A stretch of 64,000 bases of DNA from positions 1,094,001-1,158,000 of the forward strand of contig BSBK01003252.1 of assembly GCA_027943335.1 (NCBI GenBank), given 5' to 3'. The number at the start of each line of letters is the position of its first letter. Within the stretch, counting starts at the first letter, position 1. Shown here in pieces: positions 1 through 12,359 of this stretch. A model generated the notes under the pieces. That model had not been told where the DNA came from and did no database searches. It saw nothing but the letters and a program-made list of their open reading frames with translations. The stretch is from Chamaecyparis obtusa (lineage: Eukaryota > Streptophyta > Pinopsida > Cupressales > Cupressaceae). A program made the translations under genes and the position numbers.

Positions 1-1520
1 ACTCCACCTTAGATGCCTGCACCCACTCCCTTTGTCACTCCAACTCCACCTCTCAATCAAGATGAGTCAGCACATCAAAGCTTGCAAGAGCCTGAGAAGG
101 ACACACATGAAACTGATGAGCAGAAAGTAGGAGAAGAGCACACATGATCAAAGGATCCCACTGATCAAGGAGAATCATAGGCTGCAGAAGAGCCACACAC
201 TCAGGAGTAGAAACAACAAATAGATATATAAGAATAAATAGCTGATGAGTAGCAGACAGCTAATGAAGAGGAACAAACACAAGAGGAAGGTGAGTAGAAT
301 ATAGGAGATGAACAAGAAAGAGAAAAGGAAGGAGAGTCAAGAGGAAATGGAAATAGAGCATCTAACAACTTCTTCCACACTGGATGCTCTGTATGAGCCA
401 TTGAATTCTTTCTCCAAACCCACTTGGTTCACCAAAGAGATACAGCCAAGGGTTAGAGTGTACATAGATGATGAGGCTGATATGACCATGCTAGGGCAAG
501 CCTTCCACCAAATGGCATCAATTACCTGAGCAAGAATATTGTCTTATGTAACACTAGATCAAGTGGGTAGGTGGAAGGAATAGGTGGATGTTCCCACAAT
601 GGATGTTAATAGAAGTGAGATTACTCTTGATGACTATGTGTTGGAGGAGGTAGACTTGGGAGAGCCAACCAAAGAAGGTAGCAAGACACTGTCTTCTCTC
701 GGATTGAAGCATGCTCTAGGCTTCATGGATAAGGATGAGGAAAGGATAAAGGATCTAGTACAATAGAATGAAGCTATGAAAAGATTTATTTTGAAGATAG
801 TAGGTACTATTGACCTTAGCAACCCTGATGCCTCATTACAGGCAATTTTGGAGAAGAAAGGAGAAATTGATACAGATATACCACATTCTTTTGTACAAGC
901 TTGTGCTAATTGGAAGCTGGATTTTGAACAATTCACTAGTCTATCCCTTAGGAAGATTCTAAGGCCTCTTCAAAGCATATTGGTAGGAATAACTTCATTG
1001 GTTGAGATCATGAGTGAAGAAAATGTTGTGGAGGAAATAATCCTAAACTGGCAAAAGGTATTAGATGAGTTGATAGTAGTAAGGAAGCAGTGCTTCCAGG
1101 TCTTGGTAAAGATATATGAGGGCTCGGAGTTAGATAGTTTTGAGCAATAGATCCAGGAGATAACAATGGCATTGGCAATATCTGAAAAGGTCCTCGAAAG
1201 ATTAAATAAGAGGAGAGACAACAGCATGCTCTTTCTGGAAGAGTTACAAAAGTTCTTTGAAGGTCAGGACCTAGATCTGTATGACGAAGAGGATGAGAAA
1301 AACATGTACTCTGTAAATGTCATCATCAACCAATATCTAGAAATATGCCAAGGAGTGAAGACTAAAGAAGATCTCCAATAAATGTTCTATCTGAAATAGG
1401 AGATTCATAAGATGCTATCTCCAAAAGAGGAAATAAAGGCTTTTGTAGAAGAGTTGATCGCATTCTGAGATAGACAGAAAGAAGTCCTTCAAGGGATTAA
1501 GATGCTTGACTTTGATAGAA
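1..1520 (+). pseudogene. Extra ORF, 3' part (copy A), unknown function
   Basis: This is the C-terminal third of the same ORF seen whole at 5140-9230. It begins in the proline-rich segment (PTP-type repeats, about 1-60), passes through a Glu/Gln-rich acidic stretch (60-350), and continues into a helical charged domain (about 360-1500) with the shared motifs EEVDLGEP, GFMDKDEERI and RLNKRRDNSMLF. Several in-frame TAG/TAA stops interrupt it. A 2-nt deletion near 330 relative to the other copy shifts the frame. Near 1515-1530 about 60 bp are missing, removing the last codons and the first bases of the following LTR. The family function is unknown to me; a position just before the 3' LTR is where env-like ORFs sit in Athila elements. 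No transmembrane segment or signal peptide is visible in this part. Confidence 0.7.
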
Positions 1521-2929
1521 AATATAGCCAAGTCCAAGTCCAGCCAAATTTTATGTACAGAAAATACAGTTTTGACACTTAGCCATTTTTGCAAAGCCTG
1601 ATTTTTGGCATTTTGGCCATACGGATTTTTTGGCCACTGACAAGTCCGAAGTCCAAAATTTTGGAGATGGGGGACTTGGTACTTAGTCAATTTTGGATTT
1701 TGTGTTTTTGGACCAACTATCAAGATTTGGGCATTTTTTCTCACATCTGAAAGTTAACTCCAGTTATCTCAGAGATCACTTTCCGGTCAACTAGGCTTCT
1801 TTTTGGAGATTGTTTGTGCATGATTTTGTGATCTCTTCCAGTTGGGTCCATGTGGGGAAGTCAGAGCCAAAGATAAAGGGTAGAAACATGAAGATTATCA
1901 AGTGCATGCATGAGTTCCAGCTCCTTTTTCGAGTTATTTAATGCATATTTTATTCAAAGTTTTGTAATGCACGAGGTTTAATTTTGTGCTAGGGTAGTTT
2001 AGCTAAGTTTCAGTAGTAGTTTCTTTAATGCAATCTCTAGATTAGATTTACTTTCAAGTTTTAGTTGCAGCCAAACCCTAGCTACGAAAATAAGAGCATG
2101 GCTCTATAAATTGTAATAGAACAATGTAATGAAGGTTGATTTGATCATTAATACAATATATATAGTTTTTGCTTCATTCATGGTGTGATTTATCTACTAT
2201 CTATGTGAAATTTATAAATGTGTGAATTGCTCATTCTTTTATTTCAAAGACCTAGTTGATTGTTCAATGGTTTTAAGTCTTTGATCTTATAGTTTGGTGT
2301 TTGTTGGTATTGCATTGCTATGTTGTGATGAATTTCTGACGAGATTACTCTTTGGTGCTTGAAGATTAACTTGTCTCACATGTGCACACATCCAAAGTGG
2401 CTTCATGATCTGATGAGTTTTGGCTTATCATACGTCTGCATTTGTTCAATTCTATTGATGATTGCATCCATTTAGCTAAAGATTGTGACATGATCTGATC
2501 TCTTCTTTGTGGGTTTCTTCATCTTCTTGGTTATTTAATTTGCATGGTGGTGTTATGCTAGCATATGTCCATTAGGTTTCTTTTCAGCAATTTCATTCAA
2601 ATCTCTTGTTACTCTAAATCTTCTAATCTCCCTCACAAGTTATTTTTAGTAGGTTAATTAAATTAGTATTGCTTTCATTCCTAAATCTAAAAATCATATC
2701 AAAAAAGAGACATCTTGGTTTCCTAAAGTTTTTTTTACAAATTCCCTTAAGAGAAGAACTAGAAAATGCCTCCTTGTTAATAGATTCATATTTGTCTTCC
2801 ATTGAGCTATCCAAGCGATTGAGACCCAGCCAAAAGGAACCTTGAGATTGCTTCCATTAGTCTTCTAAGAGGGGAATTTTCTCATGCAAATCCCTAGCTA
2901 TTGTCCACGTCTAAAAATGATGCTCAACA
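1521..2929 (+). repeat. LTR-1 of the Gypsy array
   Basis: Aligns along its length to LTR-2 (9228-10636), by eye near 90 percent. It has a TATA box (TATAAA at 2105-2110) preceded by CGAAAATAAGAGCATGGC, a likely polyadenylation region just after it, and the 3' terminus GATGCTCAACA. A primer-binding-type TGGTGCTAG follows at 2934. The first ~10 bp are lost in a deletion shared with the end of the extra ORF. Confidence 0.8.
2105..2110 (+). promoter_or_regulatory. TATA box of LTR-1
   Basis: TATAAA in the U3 region, about 825 bp before the LTR end. The same box is kept in LTR-2 at 9813-9818. It would drive the genomic RNA of the element downstream. Confidence 0.6.
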
Positions 2930-2933
2930 AAAG

Positions 2934-2946
2934 TGGTGCTAGAACA
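2934..2946 (+). other. Primer-binding site, copy A (degenerate)
   Basis: TGGTGCTAGAAC lies 4 bp after LTR-1. The paralogous site after LTR-2 is TGGCGCTAGAAG. TGGCGC pairs with a tRNA 3' end of the type GCGCCA; I cannot name the tRNA with confidence. Confidence 0.5.
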
Positions 2947-4999
2947 AGGGCCCTCAAAAGGGACACCCTAGAATATTGGATCATTCTCTCCTGAGAGGTT
3001 TCAATGAGTCCTTAGATCTTCACCTAACAAAGGGGAGTTCCTTGAACTTATAGAGTTTCATAGACCTCGTAGCAACAGAACAAAGCACAAAGAGGGTGCT
3101 TCAAATCATCTGAATCTTACTCCATTTCCAACCATTGCTACCCCGCCTGCTGCTCCTCCACCACCAGCTCCAATGGCATTTTTTAGGAGTGCTCAAAGCT
3201 CTCCATTAAACATACAAGGACAACTCCATCAGCTACCCAAAAATCTTGAGAAACTCTATCCATGTTTCATCTATGGAGAATCCAGGATGGTGAAAGAACA
3301 CATCCACGCCTTCAAGGAATTATGCAATTGAAAAGAGATTTCTCATCAAGACGTCATCTACTACCTTTTCACCTACACACTAGGTGAATTTGCATATAAT
3401 TGGTATTTCAACTTGCCACGCGAGTCTATTGCTACATGGAATGAATTTGAGATGAATTTCCTTAATCAATTCAAATTATATGTGGATCCAACAACTGCCC
3501 ATCACCAGTTCATCTTGGTGAGGAAGGACCTCAATGAATCAATTGCCATGTTCAACCAGCATTTTCATAAGATGTATCAGAAGCTGGAGGCTCCCTACAC
3601 ATATGAGTTGGGGCTTCCATACAAGTGTACCTTCAAGCCTTAGACCCATTAATGTCTATATTTTTGAAAAGGCTGCCCCAAGGGGATATAGATACTTTGG
3701 ATAAAGTATGTAATGAAGCCATCACGTTTGCCCAACAAATGGACCCACAAGCTAGGGGAAATTATGGTATTCCACCAACATTAGGGAATGTTGCTATGAC
3801 TGGTCTATTCATAGAAAATAATCAATTCCTGATGTAACACACACCTAGGCTCAACCTAGTACCTGCTTCATACGTTGCTTCCCCGCCACTTGCTATCACA
3901 TACCTAGGGTATGATACGCATAAGGCCACCTTGTGTGAACAAAAGGTTGCTATCCCAAATGAGCCAGACCACACTTTAGTGAATGAGTTAGATGCTATGA
4001 AGAATACATTGTCCCAATTGACCGGAGATATTACCTAGATGAAGCTCAACCCATCTCTAAATCAAGGAAACTACCAATGCCCAGCTGCTTCCCCAAATAC
4101 CTATTCTCAAAATTAGAATCATAATTATGGTAACTATAGCAACAACTATAATAATGATGGAGGAGGTTATGGGAATGGCTCTCAAATAAAACTTGTTTGG
4201 ACAACAATGGAACAAATAGAATGTGGAACACATGTCCTAATAATGGGAGCATACCTGCAGACAATGCCAACTTCTTCAGCTCATCGGAAGCCAACTTTAC
4301 CCAAGGTCCTAGCATGCATCAACCGGATTATGAATATAGGGTTGATTATGATTACCAACAAGCCCAAGATCCTAAGAGTTCTTAGACTCACTTCAGTGTC
4401 ATGGTCTTTGATTCATATGATCCAAGTACAAGTTGAACCTTTGTTGATAACACTACAGAAGAGGAATTTGTCTTCCCATTCAACCAAGAAAATTAGCTAG
4501 ATTATTCGAAGGTCCATGCTTTCCAGAACAATAATAGAAATACCTACAACCTAAGAATCAAAAGAGAACCTCTGACTGATGGCATTCCCCCAAGTATGTA
4601 GCCCACTCCACCTAATCCCAAGGCTAGCAATAATCCTACGCCCCTGAGAGGACCTAGTGCCACTATTGTTCAGGTGATGCAACACCAACCTACCATGTTA
4701 ATAAATCCAGTCTGGGCCAACAAAAAATACTACGCAGTAGAGGAACTAAAGAAAGTTAGAATGAATATGTTAATGTATAACATGCTCCAAAGTTGTCCCA
4801 CTCAAAGAGAGGCTCTCCTGAAGTCATTAGATCATTCCAAATCAACCTCATCCATCAATAGTGCCAAAAATGTATGCAACGTAAATGTGGCAAAGGTGAT
4901 GTCGACTATGTTCAAAGATAGGGTAGAAGTACCCTCATTCTTGCTTAGCCTCAAAATATTTGGAAGGAACTTGCACAACTATTTAATTGACTAACAGGG
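2946..4999 (+). pseudogene. gag: gag and start of protease, copy A
   Basis: Gypsy-type gag decayed by stops and frameshifts. The capsid-like core runs from about 3230 to 3800, with motifs YPCFIYGESR, FNLPRESIATWNEFEMNFL and LDPLMSIFLKRLP. These match the copy at 10880-11917. A 1-nt deletion near 3612 relative to that copy shifts the frame. An Asn/Gly-rich tail follows at about 4100-4200. The protease portion (about 4670-4990, FGRNLHNYLID) is cut just after LID, so the catalytic DxGA loop is missing. The junction has two deletions: about 66 bp lost between short GAC repeats near 4993, then a jump after GGTGGTGATC at about 5008 that removes RT, RNase H and integrase. The unit is therefore a non-autonomous derivative. 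Confidence 0.75.
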
Positions 5000-5139
5000 T
5001 GGTGATCATACCCCCGAAAGTCTGAAAGGCTGAAAGTGTTTTCTATGGCCCCTTTTGAGCTTAATTCTGACAATGTACTTGGTTTTCTGAGTTTTTTGCC
5101 TATCATGTTATTGATCCATGTCTTTTCCTCTCTACAAAT

Positions 5140-8100
5140 ATGGCTGAGAAGGTAGTAGCATCACCAAGAATGAAATATCAATTCAAAGGGTACCATCCAC
5201 CTTCTAAGGTGACCAACTTTCATGCAAGCATAACAGACATAGACATCGGTAATGTAAGTTGGAATGACTACTTGACCAAATGTGCTCAACCGGTGGGGTG
5301 ATCAGAAGACTGCACCTACCTGGTACATTTTTCTCTAGTGAATGTAGCGGCTCACCCAGTCTCCATCCTATCAGTAGACTTGATTAACACATTGGCTAGC
5401 AACTATGTGCCCGATGAGCGCATGGTGAAAAAAAGCATTGGCGGGGTAGTTTTGGACCTGAGGCCAGACAACATCAAAGATGCCTTCCATTTTCCCAAAG
5501 GGGTTGATAAGTTCTTTAATTTCCACATCAACAAAGGGATGGAGTTTCATAATAAAGATGTACAATGATCCCACAAAATTGTGAATAATGAGTACCTCAT
5601 GCAGCCCATACCAAAGGGTAAACTGGACAGAATTCACATGAGAAGAGGATATATGCAAGAAGACATCCAAGCTACAATAACAATGATCAGTAGAGTGTAT
5701 GGACTAGCAAAGTCTTCTCAATTGGAGCCATGGATGATCTTACTAATCTAGAAGACAAGGGAGAGGCAAGCTAGGTTTGATTGGGCCTCCATTATAAGTG
5801 ATAATCTTGATGAGAAATTGGTTTGGGTAAAGACAAATCCTCATTTCTACATGACATCTTATATCATGTATATGCTAGCCTCAAGGGTATTTTATCAAGG
5901 ATTAATCAAAGTTGGGGTAATGGGAGAACAAAATGCCTGGCCATTCATGATGTATCCTCAATTGGTGAGGAAAGATTTCTACACACATAATAGCCCGGAC
6001 TTCAAAATTGTTAATGATGCTTTCATATTTACCATCATACGCTCTATTGAGGGAGATTATGCCAAGAGGTTGTACGCTGAAGCAGCAGCAAAAGCAAAGG
6101 CCCTGGGGGCATTCTATATACAATTCTAGACTTTCACCTACATTCAAGTGGAAGGAAGCACCCTGGCACCAAAGAAGTTTCCAAGATACCCTTCTGATAG
6201 GGTAGTTCTCCTGGAGATAGTGAGGTAGTGATCTGATGCCCATGAACACATCAAGCATAAGAAGAAGCATTGCTGGGATTTTCCCATTTCTATCGGCCCC
6301 CACTATGTGCTAGACATGAATGTATGCAAGTCTTTGACTTGGGAATGGGATGAATTCCCACTGACAAACTACAATTTGGTGAGGCCTCATTTTGATCCCA
6401 TTGGTACTTACAACCATATAATGGGAAGGCGCTATGTCCATGAGCCACATGTGGAAGATCATTGGGAAAACTGTGTGGATGACTATGAGGTTAGGGTATG
6501 TGACTATTGTTGGATGAGTTTGGAGCCAGTACAAACCACTCTTTCATTAAGAATCCCTCAAAAGGCAAGGAAGGCTGATTCCAAAGACATATTGGACTCT
6601 ATTTACAATATAGACAAGGTATATGCAAGGGCTATCCTGAATGCAGAGGTAGACCAAGATGAAAATGATGACATTGAGTTCAGAGCCTGACATGTGGTCA
6701 AGGTGACCAAATCATGGGTCGCCCATCCTTTCCCAATGAAGCTGCTACCGATGAAACAACTCCCGGACTAGCCCTCTAAAGAAAAGAAGGAAGAAAAGAT
6801 ATTGAAACCACATTTCAAAGAGGCTACTCCTTTAAAGTCAGAAACCATATATAGGCATGAATGCCCCACCGCATATGGCCTGGCTATGCACTCCAAGAAG
6901 GTCAAGACCAGAATGATAGGGAGTATTGCCCCGCCAGATGTGTCTTCATCTAGTAGCCATGATTCTCCAAACACGGCCAAGAAAATAAAGCTCAAAATCA
7001 TAGGACCCAAGCCGGTCAGAGTAATCAAGGGCCATGTATACAAAAGAAAGAAAGTCTCCATGCCTACACAGATGGACACCCTACTAGAGGAGGATGAGGC
7101 TAAGTTGGATGAAATTCCTCTTAGTAGAAGGATAAGGTCCATGGGATCTATGAAGAAGGGAAGAAGACTGAATGATGATCCAGAAGAAACTGGAGGGGAA
7201 ACTCAAGAGGAGCCCATAAACCTAGATGCATTGGGCAATGATGAATTTGATATCAGGGATTTTGAAGGGCTACATGGTTTCCAGGAATCTAAAAAATAGG
7301 GCCTAGTCCAAGGAGAGTCAGTAAATTTTTACTCTTTTCCCACATAATTCATGGTCCCACACAGTAAGGTAAGAGAGGATGTCCAACAAAAGCCTCAAAA
7401 AAAAGATGATGTTGAGATGGCTGAGGTTCTGAAGGAGACTGCAGAGCTAGATAACAACTCTTTTGTTGGGGTCACCTCTGAAGAAGATATAGCTACACAG
7501 GTGCCCTTAGCCTCATTCATTCTACCTCTACCTCCACCTCAAAACTATTGAACTCCACCTCCATTCCCGCATCAAACACCACCTACCACTCCACTTCCCC
7601 CTCTAGTACAAACCACTCTGCTGCCCCAACAACCTTCATCATCCCATGTTCCCTTGCCAACTCCACTTCAAATGCCTTCACCCACTCCCCTTTTCACTCC
7701 CACTCCACCTCTCAATTAAGATGAGTCAGCACCTCAAAGCTCACAAGAGCTTGAGAAGGACACACATGCAACTGATGAGTAGAAAGTAGGAGAAGAGCAC
7801 ACATGATCAGAGCTGATCAAGGAGAATCACAGGCTGAAGAAGAGCCACACACTAAGGGGAAGAAACAACCAATAGATATAGAGGAACAAATGGTTGATGA
7901 GTAGCAGATAGCTAATGAAGAGGAACAAACATAGGAGGAAGGTGAGTAGAATATAGGAGATGAACAAGAAATAAAAAAGGAAGAAGAGAGTCAAGTGAAA
8001 ATGGAAACAGAGCACTCGGCAACTTCTTCCACACTGGCTACTCTGTATGAGCCATTGAATGCTTTCTAGAAGCCCACTTGGTTCACCAAAGAGATATAGC

Positions 8101-9230
8101 CAAGGGTTAGAGTGTACACAAATGATGAGGCTGATATGACTGCGCTAGGGAAAGCCTTCAACCAAATGGCATCAATTACCCGAGCAAGAACATTGTCTTA
8201 TGTAACACAAGATCAAGTAGGTAGGTGGAAGGCACAAGTGGTTGTTCCCACAATGGATGTTAGTACAAGTGAGATTACTCCTGATGACTATGTGTTGGAG
8301 GAGGTAGACTTGGGAGAGCCGACTAGAGAAGGTAGCAAGACCTTGGCTACTCTAGGATTCAAGCATGCTCCAGGCTTCATGGATAAGGATGAGGAAAGGA
8401 TAATGGCTCTGGTAGAGAAAAATGAAGCTATGAAAAGAGTTATTTTGAAGACAACAGGTCCTATTGACCCTAGCAACCCTAAGGCCTCATTACAGGAAAT
8501 TTTGTAGAAGAAAGGTGAAATTGATATAGATATACCACATTCTTTTGTACGGGCTTGTGCTGATTGGAAATTGGATTTTGAACAATTCACCAATCTATCC
8601 CTTAGGAGGATTCTAAGGCCTCTTTGAAGCATATTGGTGGGAATAACTTCATTGGTTGAGATCATGAGTGAAGAAAATGGTGTAGAGGAAACAATCCTAA
8701 ACTGGCAAAAGGTATTAGATGAGCTAACAGTAGTAATGAAGTAGCGCTTCCAGGTCTTGGTAAAGATATATGAGGGCTCAGAGTTATATATTTTTGAGCA
8801 ATGGATCCAAGAGATAATAGCGGCATTAGCCATATTTGAAAAGGTCCTCAAAAGATTAAATAAGAGGAGAGACAACAGCATGCTCTTTGTGGAAGAGTTA
8901 CAGAAGTTCTTTGAATGTCTAGACCTAGATCTATATGATGAAGAGGATGAGACATACATGTACTCAGTAAATGTCATCATCAACCAGTATCTAGAAATAT
9001 TCTGAGGAGTGAGGACTAAAGAAGATCTCCAACAAATGTTCTATCAGAAGGAGGAGATTCATAAGATGCTATCTCGAGAAGAGGAAATAAAGGATTTTGC
9101 AGAAGAGTTGATCACCTTTCGAGATAGATAGCAAGAATTCCTTCAAGGGATTAAGATGCCTAAATTTGATGAAGTCCTAGAGATTGTGGATAGATTCAAG
9201 AAAGCACATCCAGAAATGCCCCCCAGCTAA
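5140..9230 (+). pseudogene. Extra ORF of the Gypsy element, post-pol, unknown function (full length)
   Basis: A frame of about 1,365 codons between the pol deletion point and LTR-2. The ATG at 5140 begins MAEKVVASPRMKYQFKGY. Visible parts: an N-terminal globular region (5140-6690) with VLDLRPDNIKDAFHFPKGVD and WPFMMYPQLVRKDFY; a basic/acidic linker (6800-7300) with VIKGHVYKRKKVSMP; a proline-rich region (about 7500-7720); an acidic Gln/Glu region (7730-8000); and a charged helical domain (8010-9230) with EEVDLGEP and RLNKRRDNSMLF. Stops are few in the first half and mostly TAG. A 7-bp deletion near 7809 relative to copy A moves the frame from 1 to 0. The predicted end is TAA at 9228-9230, touching the LTR. 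I see no convincing signal peptide, membrane anchor or furin-like site, so the env label is positional only. Product and function are unknown. Confidence 0.7.
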
Positions 9231-10636
9231 TGAGCATCCAGCCAAGTCCAGCCAAATTTTGTGTACAAAAATTACAGTTTTGACACGTAGCAATTTTTGC
9301 AGAGCCTGATTTTCAGTATTTTGGCCATAGGGATTTTTTTGCCACCAACAACTTCGAAGTCTGAAATTTTGGAGATGGAGGACTTGGTACTTAGTGAATT
9401 TTGGAGTTTGAGTTTTTCGGACCAACTATCGGGATTTAGGCATTTTTCTCACGTCTGAAAGTTAACTCTAGTTATCTCAGAGATCACTTTCTAGTCAACT
9501 AGGCTTCTTTTTGGAGATCGTTTGTGCATGATTTTGGGATCTCTTCAAGTTGGGTCCACGTGGAGAATCTAGAACCAAAGATAAAGGGTAGAAACATAAA
9601 GATTATCAAGTGCATACATGAGTTCCAGCTCCATTTCTGAGTTATTTAATGCATATTTTATTCAAATTTTTGTAATGCACAAGGTTTAATTCCATGCTAG
9701 GGTAGTTTAGCTAAGTTTAAGTAGTAGTTTCTTTAATGCAATCTCTAGTTTAGATTTACTTTCAAGTTTTAGTTGCAGCCAAACCCTAGCTGCGAAAATA
9801 AGAGCATGGCTCTATAAATTATAATAGAACAATGTAATGAAGGTCGATTTGATCATTAATACAATATATACAGTTGGTGCTTCATTCATGGTGTGATTTA
9901 TCTACTATCAATGTGAAATTTATGAATGTGTGGATTGCTCATTCTTTTATTTCAAAGACCCAGTTGATTGTTCAATGGTTTTAAGTCTGTGATCTTTTAG
10001 TTCAGTGTTTGTTGGTATTGCATTACTGTGTTGTGATGAATTTTTGAGGAGATTGCTCTTTGGTGCTTGAAAATAACTTGTCTCACATGTGCACACATCT
10101 AGGGTGGCTTCGTGATTTGATGAGTTTTGGCTTATCATACATCTGCATTTTTTCAATTCCCCTAATTATTGCATCCATTTAGCTGAAGATTGTGACATGA
10201 TATGATCTCTACTTTGTGGGTTTCTTCAGCTTCTTGGTTATTTAATTCACATGGTGGTATTATGCTAGCATATGTCCATTAACATTATTTTCAGCAATTT
10301 CATTCAAATCTCTTATTACCCTACATCTTCTAAGCTCCCTCACAAGTTATTTTTAGTAGATTAATTAAATTAGCATTACTTTCATTCTTAAATCTGAAAA
10401 TCATATAAAAAAAGAGACATCTTGGTTTCCTAAAGTTTTTTTTATAGTTTCCCTTGAGAGAAGAATCATAAAAGGCCTCCTTGTTAATAGATTCATATTT
10501 TTCTTCTATTGGGCTATCCAAATGGTTGAGACCCAACTAGAAGGAACCTTGAGATTGATTCCATCAGTCTTCCAAGAGGGGAATTTGCTCACGCAAATCC
10601 CTAGTTTTTGTCCTCCTGTAAAAATGATGCTCAACA
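9228..10636 (+). repeat. LTR-2, shared by two Gypsy units
   Basis: About 1.4 kb. It serves as 3' LTR of the unit on its left and 5' LTR of the unit on its right. The start TGAGCATC (9231) and the end GATGCTCA plus ACA (to 10636) form an 8-bp terminal inverted repeat. Boundaries are good to about 3-5 bp because the expected TG at the very start appears mutated. TATA box TATAAA at 9813-9818. Confidence 0.82.
9813..9818 (+). promoter_or_regulatory. TATA box of LTR-2
   Basis: TATAAA within GGCTCTATAAATTATAATAG, at the position equivalent to that in LTR-1. Likely core promoter of the gag-pol unit to the right. Confidence 0.6.
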
Positions 10637-10640
10637 GAAG

Positions 10641-10655
10641 TGGCGCTAGAAGGAG
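10641..10655 (+). other. Primer-binding site, copy B
   Basis: TGGCGCTAGAAGGAG starts 4 bp after LTR-2. TGGCGC at this spacing is characteristic of Ty3/Gypsy primer sites. Confidence 0.6.
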
Positions 10656-10879
10656 GGCCCTCAAAAGAGACACCCCCAAATATTGGATCATTCTCTCCTG
10701 AGAGGTTTCAACGAGTCCTTAGATCTTCACCCAACAAAGGGGAGTTCCTTGAACTTACAAAGTTTCGCAGACCTCGCAGCAACAAAACAAAGCACGGAGA
10801 GGGTGCTTCGGATCATCTAAATCTTACTCCATTTCCAACCATTTATGCCCCACCTGCTACTCCTCCATCACCAGCTCCA

Positions 10880-12250
10880 ATGGCATTTTTCATGAATGCT
10901 CAAAGCTCTCCATTGAACATACAAGGACAACTCCATCAGCTGCCCAAAAATCCTAAGAAATTCTATCCATGTTTCATTTATGGAGAATCCAGGACAGCTG
11001 AAGAACACGTCCATGCCTTCAAGGAATTATGCAATCGAAAAGAGATTGCTCATCAAGATGTCATCTGCCACCTTTTCCCCTAGACACTAGGGGAATTTGC
11101 ATATAATTGGCATTTGAACTTACCACCCAGGTCTATTGCCAAATGGAATGAATTTGAGATGAAGTTGCTTAATCAATTCAAATTATATGTGGATCCAACA
11201 ACTACCCATCACCAGTTCATCTCAGTGAGAAAGGACCTCAATGAATCAATTTCCATATTCATCCATCATTTTCATAAAACGTATCAGAAGCTGGAGACTC
11301 CCTACACCGTACCAATTGGGGCTGCCATACAAGTGTATCTTCAAGCCTTAGACCCATTAACATTTATATTTCTAAAAAGGATGCCCCCAGGGGACATAGA
11401 TACTTTGGAAAAAGTATGTAATGAAGCCATCATGTTTTCCCAACAAGTGGACCCACAAGTCAGGGGAAATTATGGTATTCCACCAACATTAGGGAATGCT
11501 GCTATGACTGGTCCATTCATAGCAAATAATCAAAACCTGATGCAACACACACCTAGGCTCAATCTAGTACCTGCTTTATATGTTGCTGCCCCACCACTTT
11601 CTATCACATACCCAAGGTATGATTGGCATAAAGATGCCTTGTGTGAACAAAAGGTTACTTTCCCAAATGAGCTAGACCACACTTTAGTGAATGTGTTAGA
11701 TGCTATGAAGAAGACATTGTCCCAATTGACCGGAGAGATTACCGAGATGAAGCTCAACCCATCTCTAAATGAAGGAAACTACCAACACTTGGCTGATGCC
11801 CCAAATACCTATTCTCAAAATCAGAATCGTAATTATGGAAACTACAGCCACAACAATAATAACAATGGAGGAGGTTATGGGAATGGCTCTCAAGACAAAT
11901 ATTTTGGACAAAAATAGACAAATAGAATGTGGAACACATGTCTGAATAATGGGAGCATACTCGCAAACAATGCTAACTTCTTCAGCTTGTCGGAAGCCAA
12001 CTTTACCCTAGGTCCCAGCATGCATCAACCAGATTATGAATATAGGGGTGAGTCTGATAACCAACAAGCCCAAGATCCTAAGAGTTCTCAAACTCACTTC
12101 AGTGCCATGGTATTTGATTCATATGATCCAAGTATGGGTAGAACCCCTGTCGATAACATCACAGAAGAAGAATTTGTCTTCCCATTCAACCAAGAAAATC
12201 AGCTGGAGTATTTCGGGGTCCATGCTTTCTAGAACAATAACAGAAATACC
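10880..12250 (+). pseudogene. gag: gag, copy B
   Basis: Structural polyprotein of the Gypsy unit, forming the virus-like particle. The first in-frame ATG is at 10880 (MAFFMNAQSS), but the frame is open back to the primer site at 10640. The capsid-type core spans about 10960-11440 with FYPCFIYGESRTAEEHVHAF, WNEFEMKLLNQFKLY and LDPLTFIFLKRMPPGDIDTL. An Asn/Gly/Tyr-rich stretch (about 11760-11900) precedes a linker (EEEFVFPFNQENQ). No CCHC zinc knuckle is evident. In-frame stops occur at 11081-11083, 11915-11917 and about 12230, all TAG. The frame then runs directly into protease with no change, so gag and protease form one polyprotein. Copy A at 2946-4999 is the paralogue. Confidence 0.82.
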
Positions 12251-12359
12251 TACAACCTAAGAAGTAGAAGAGAACCTCTGACTAACAACATTCCATTAGG
12301 TATGCAGCCCACTCTACCTGATCCCAATCCCAACAATAATCCTATGCCCCTGAGAGGAC

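Noticed and set aside
7500..7720. Proline-rich stretch resembling an extensin or cell-wall protein
   Set aside because: It is in frame with, and in the middle of, the post-pol extra ORF, and recurs in copy A at 1-60 in the same setting.
10640..10879. gag start at GTG 10640
   Set aside because: This GTG overlaps the primer-binding site and is an artefact of allowing alternative starts; the first ATG is at 10880.
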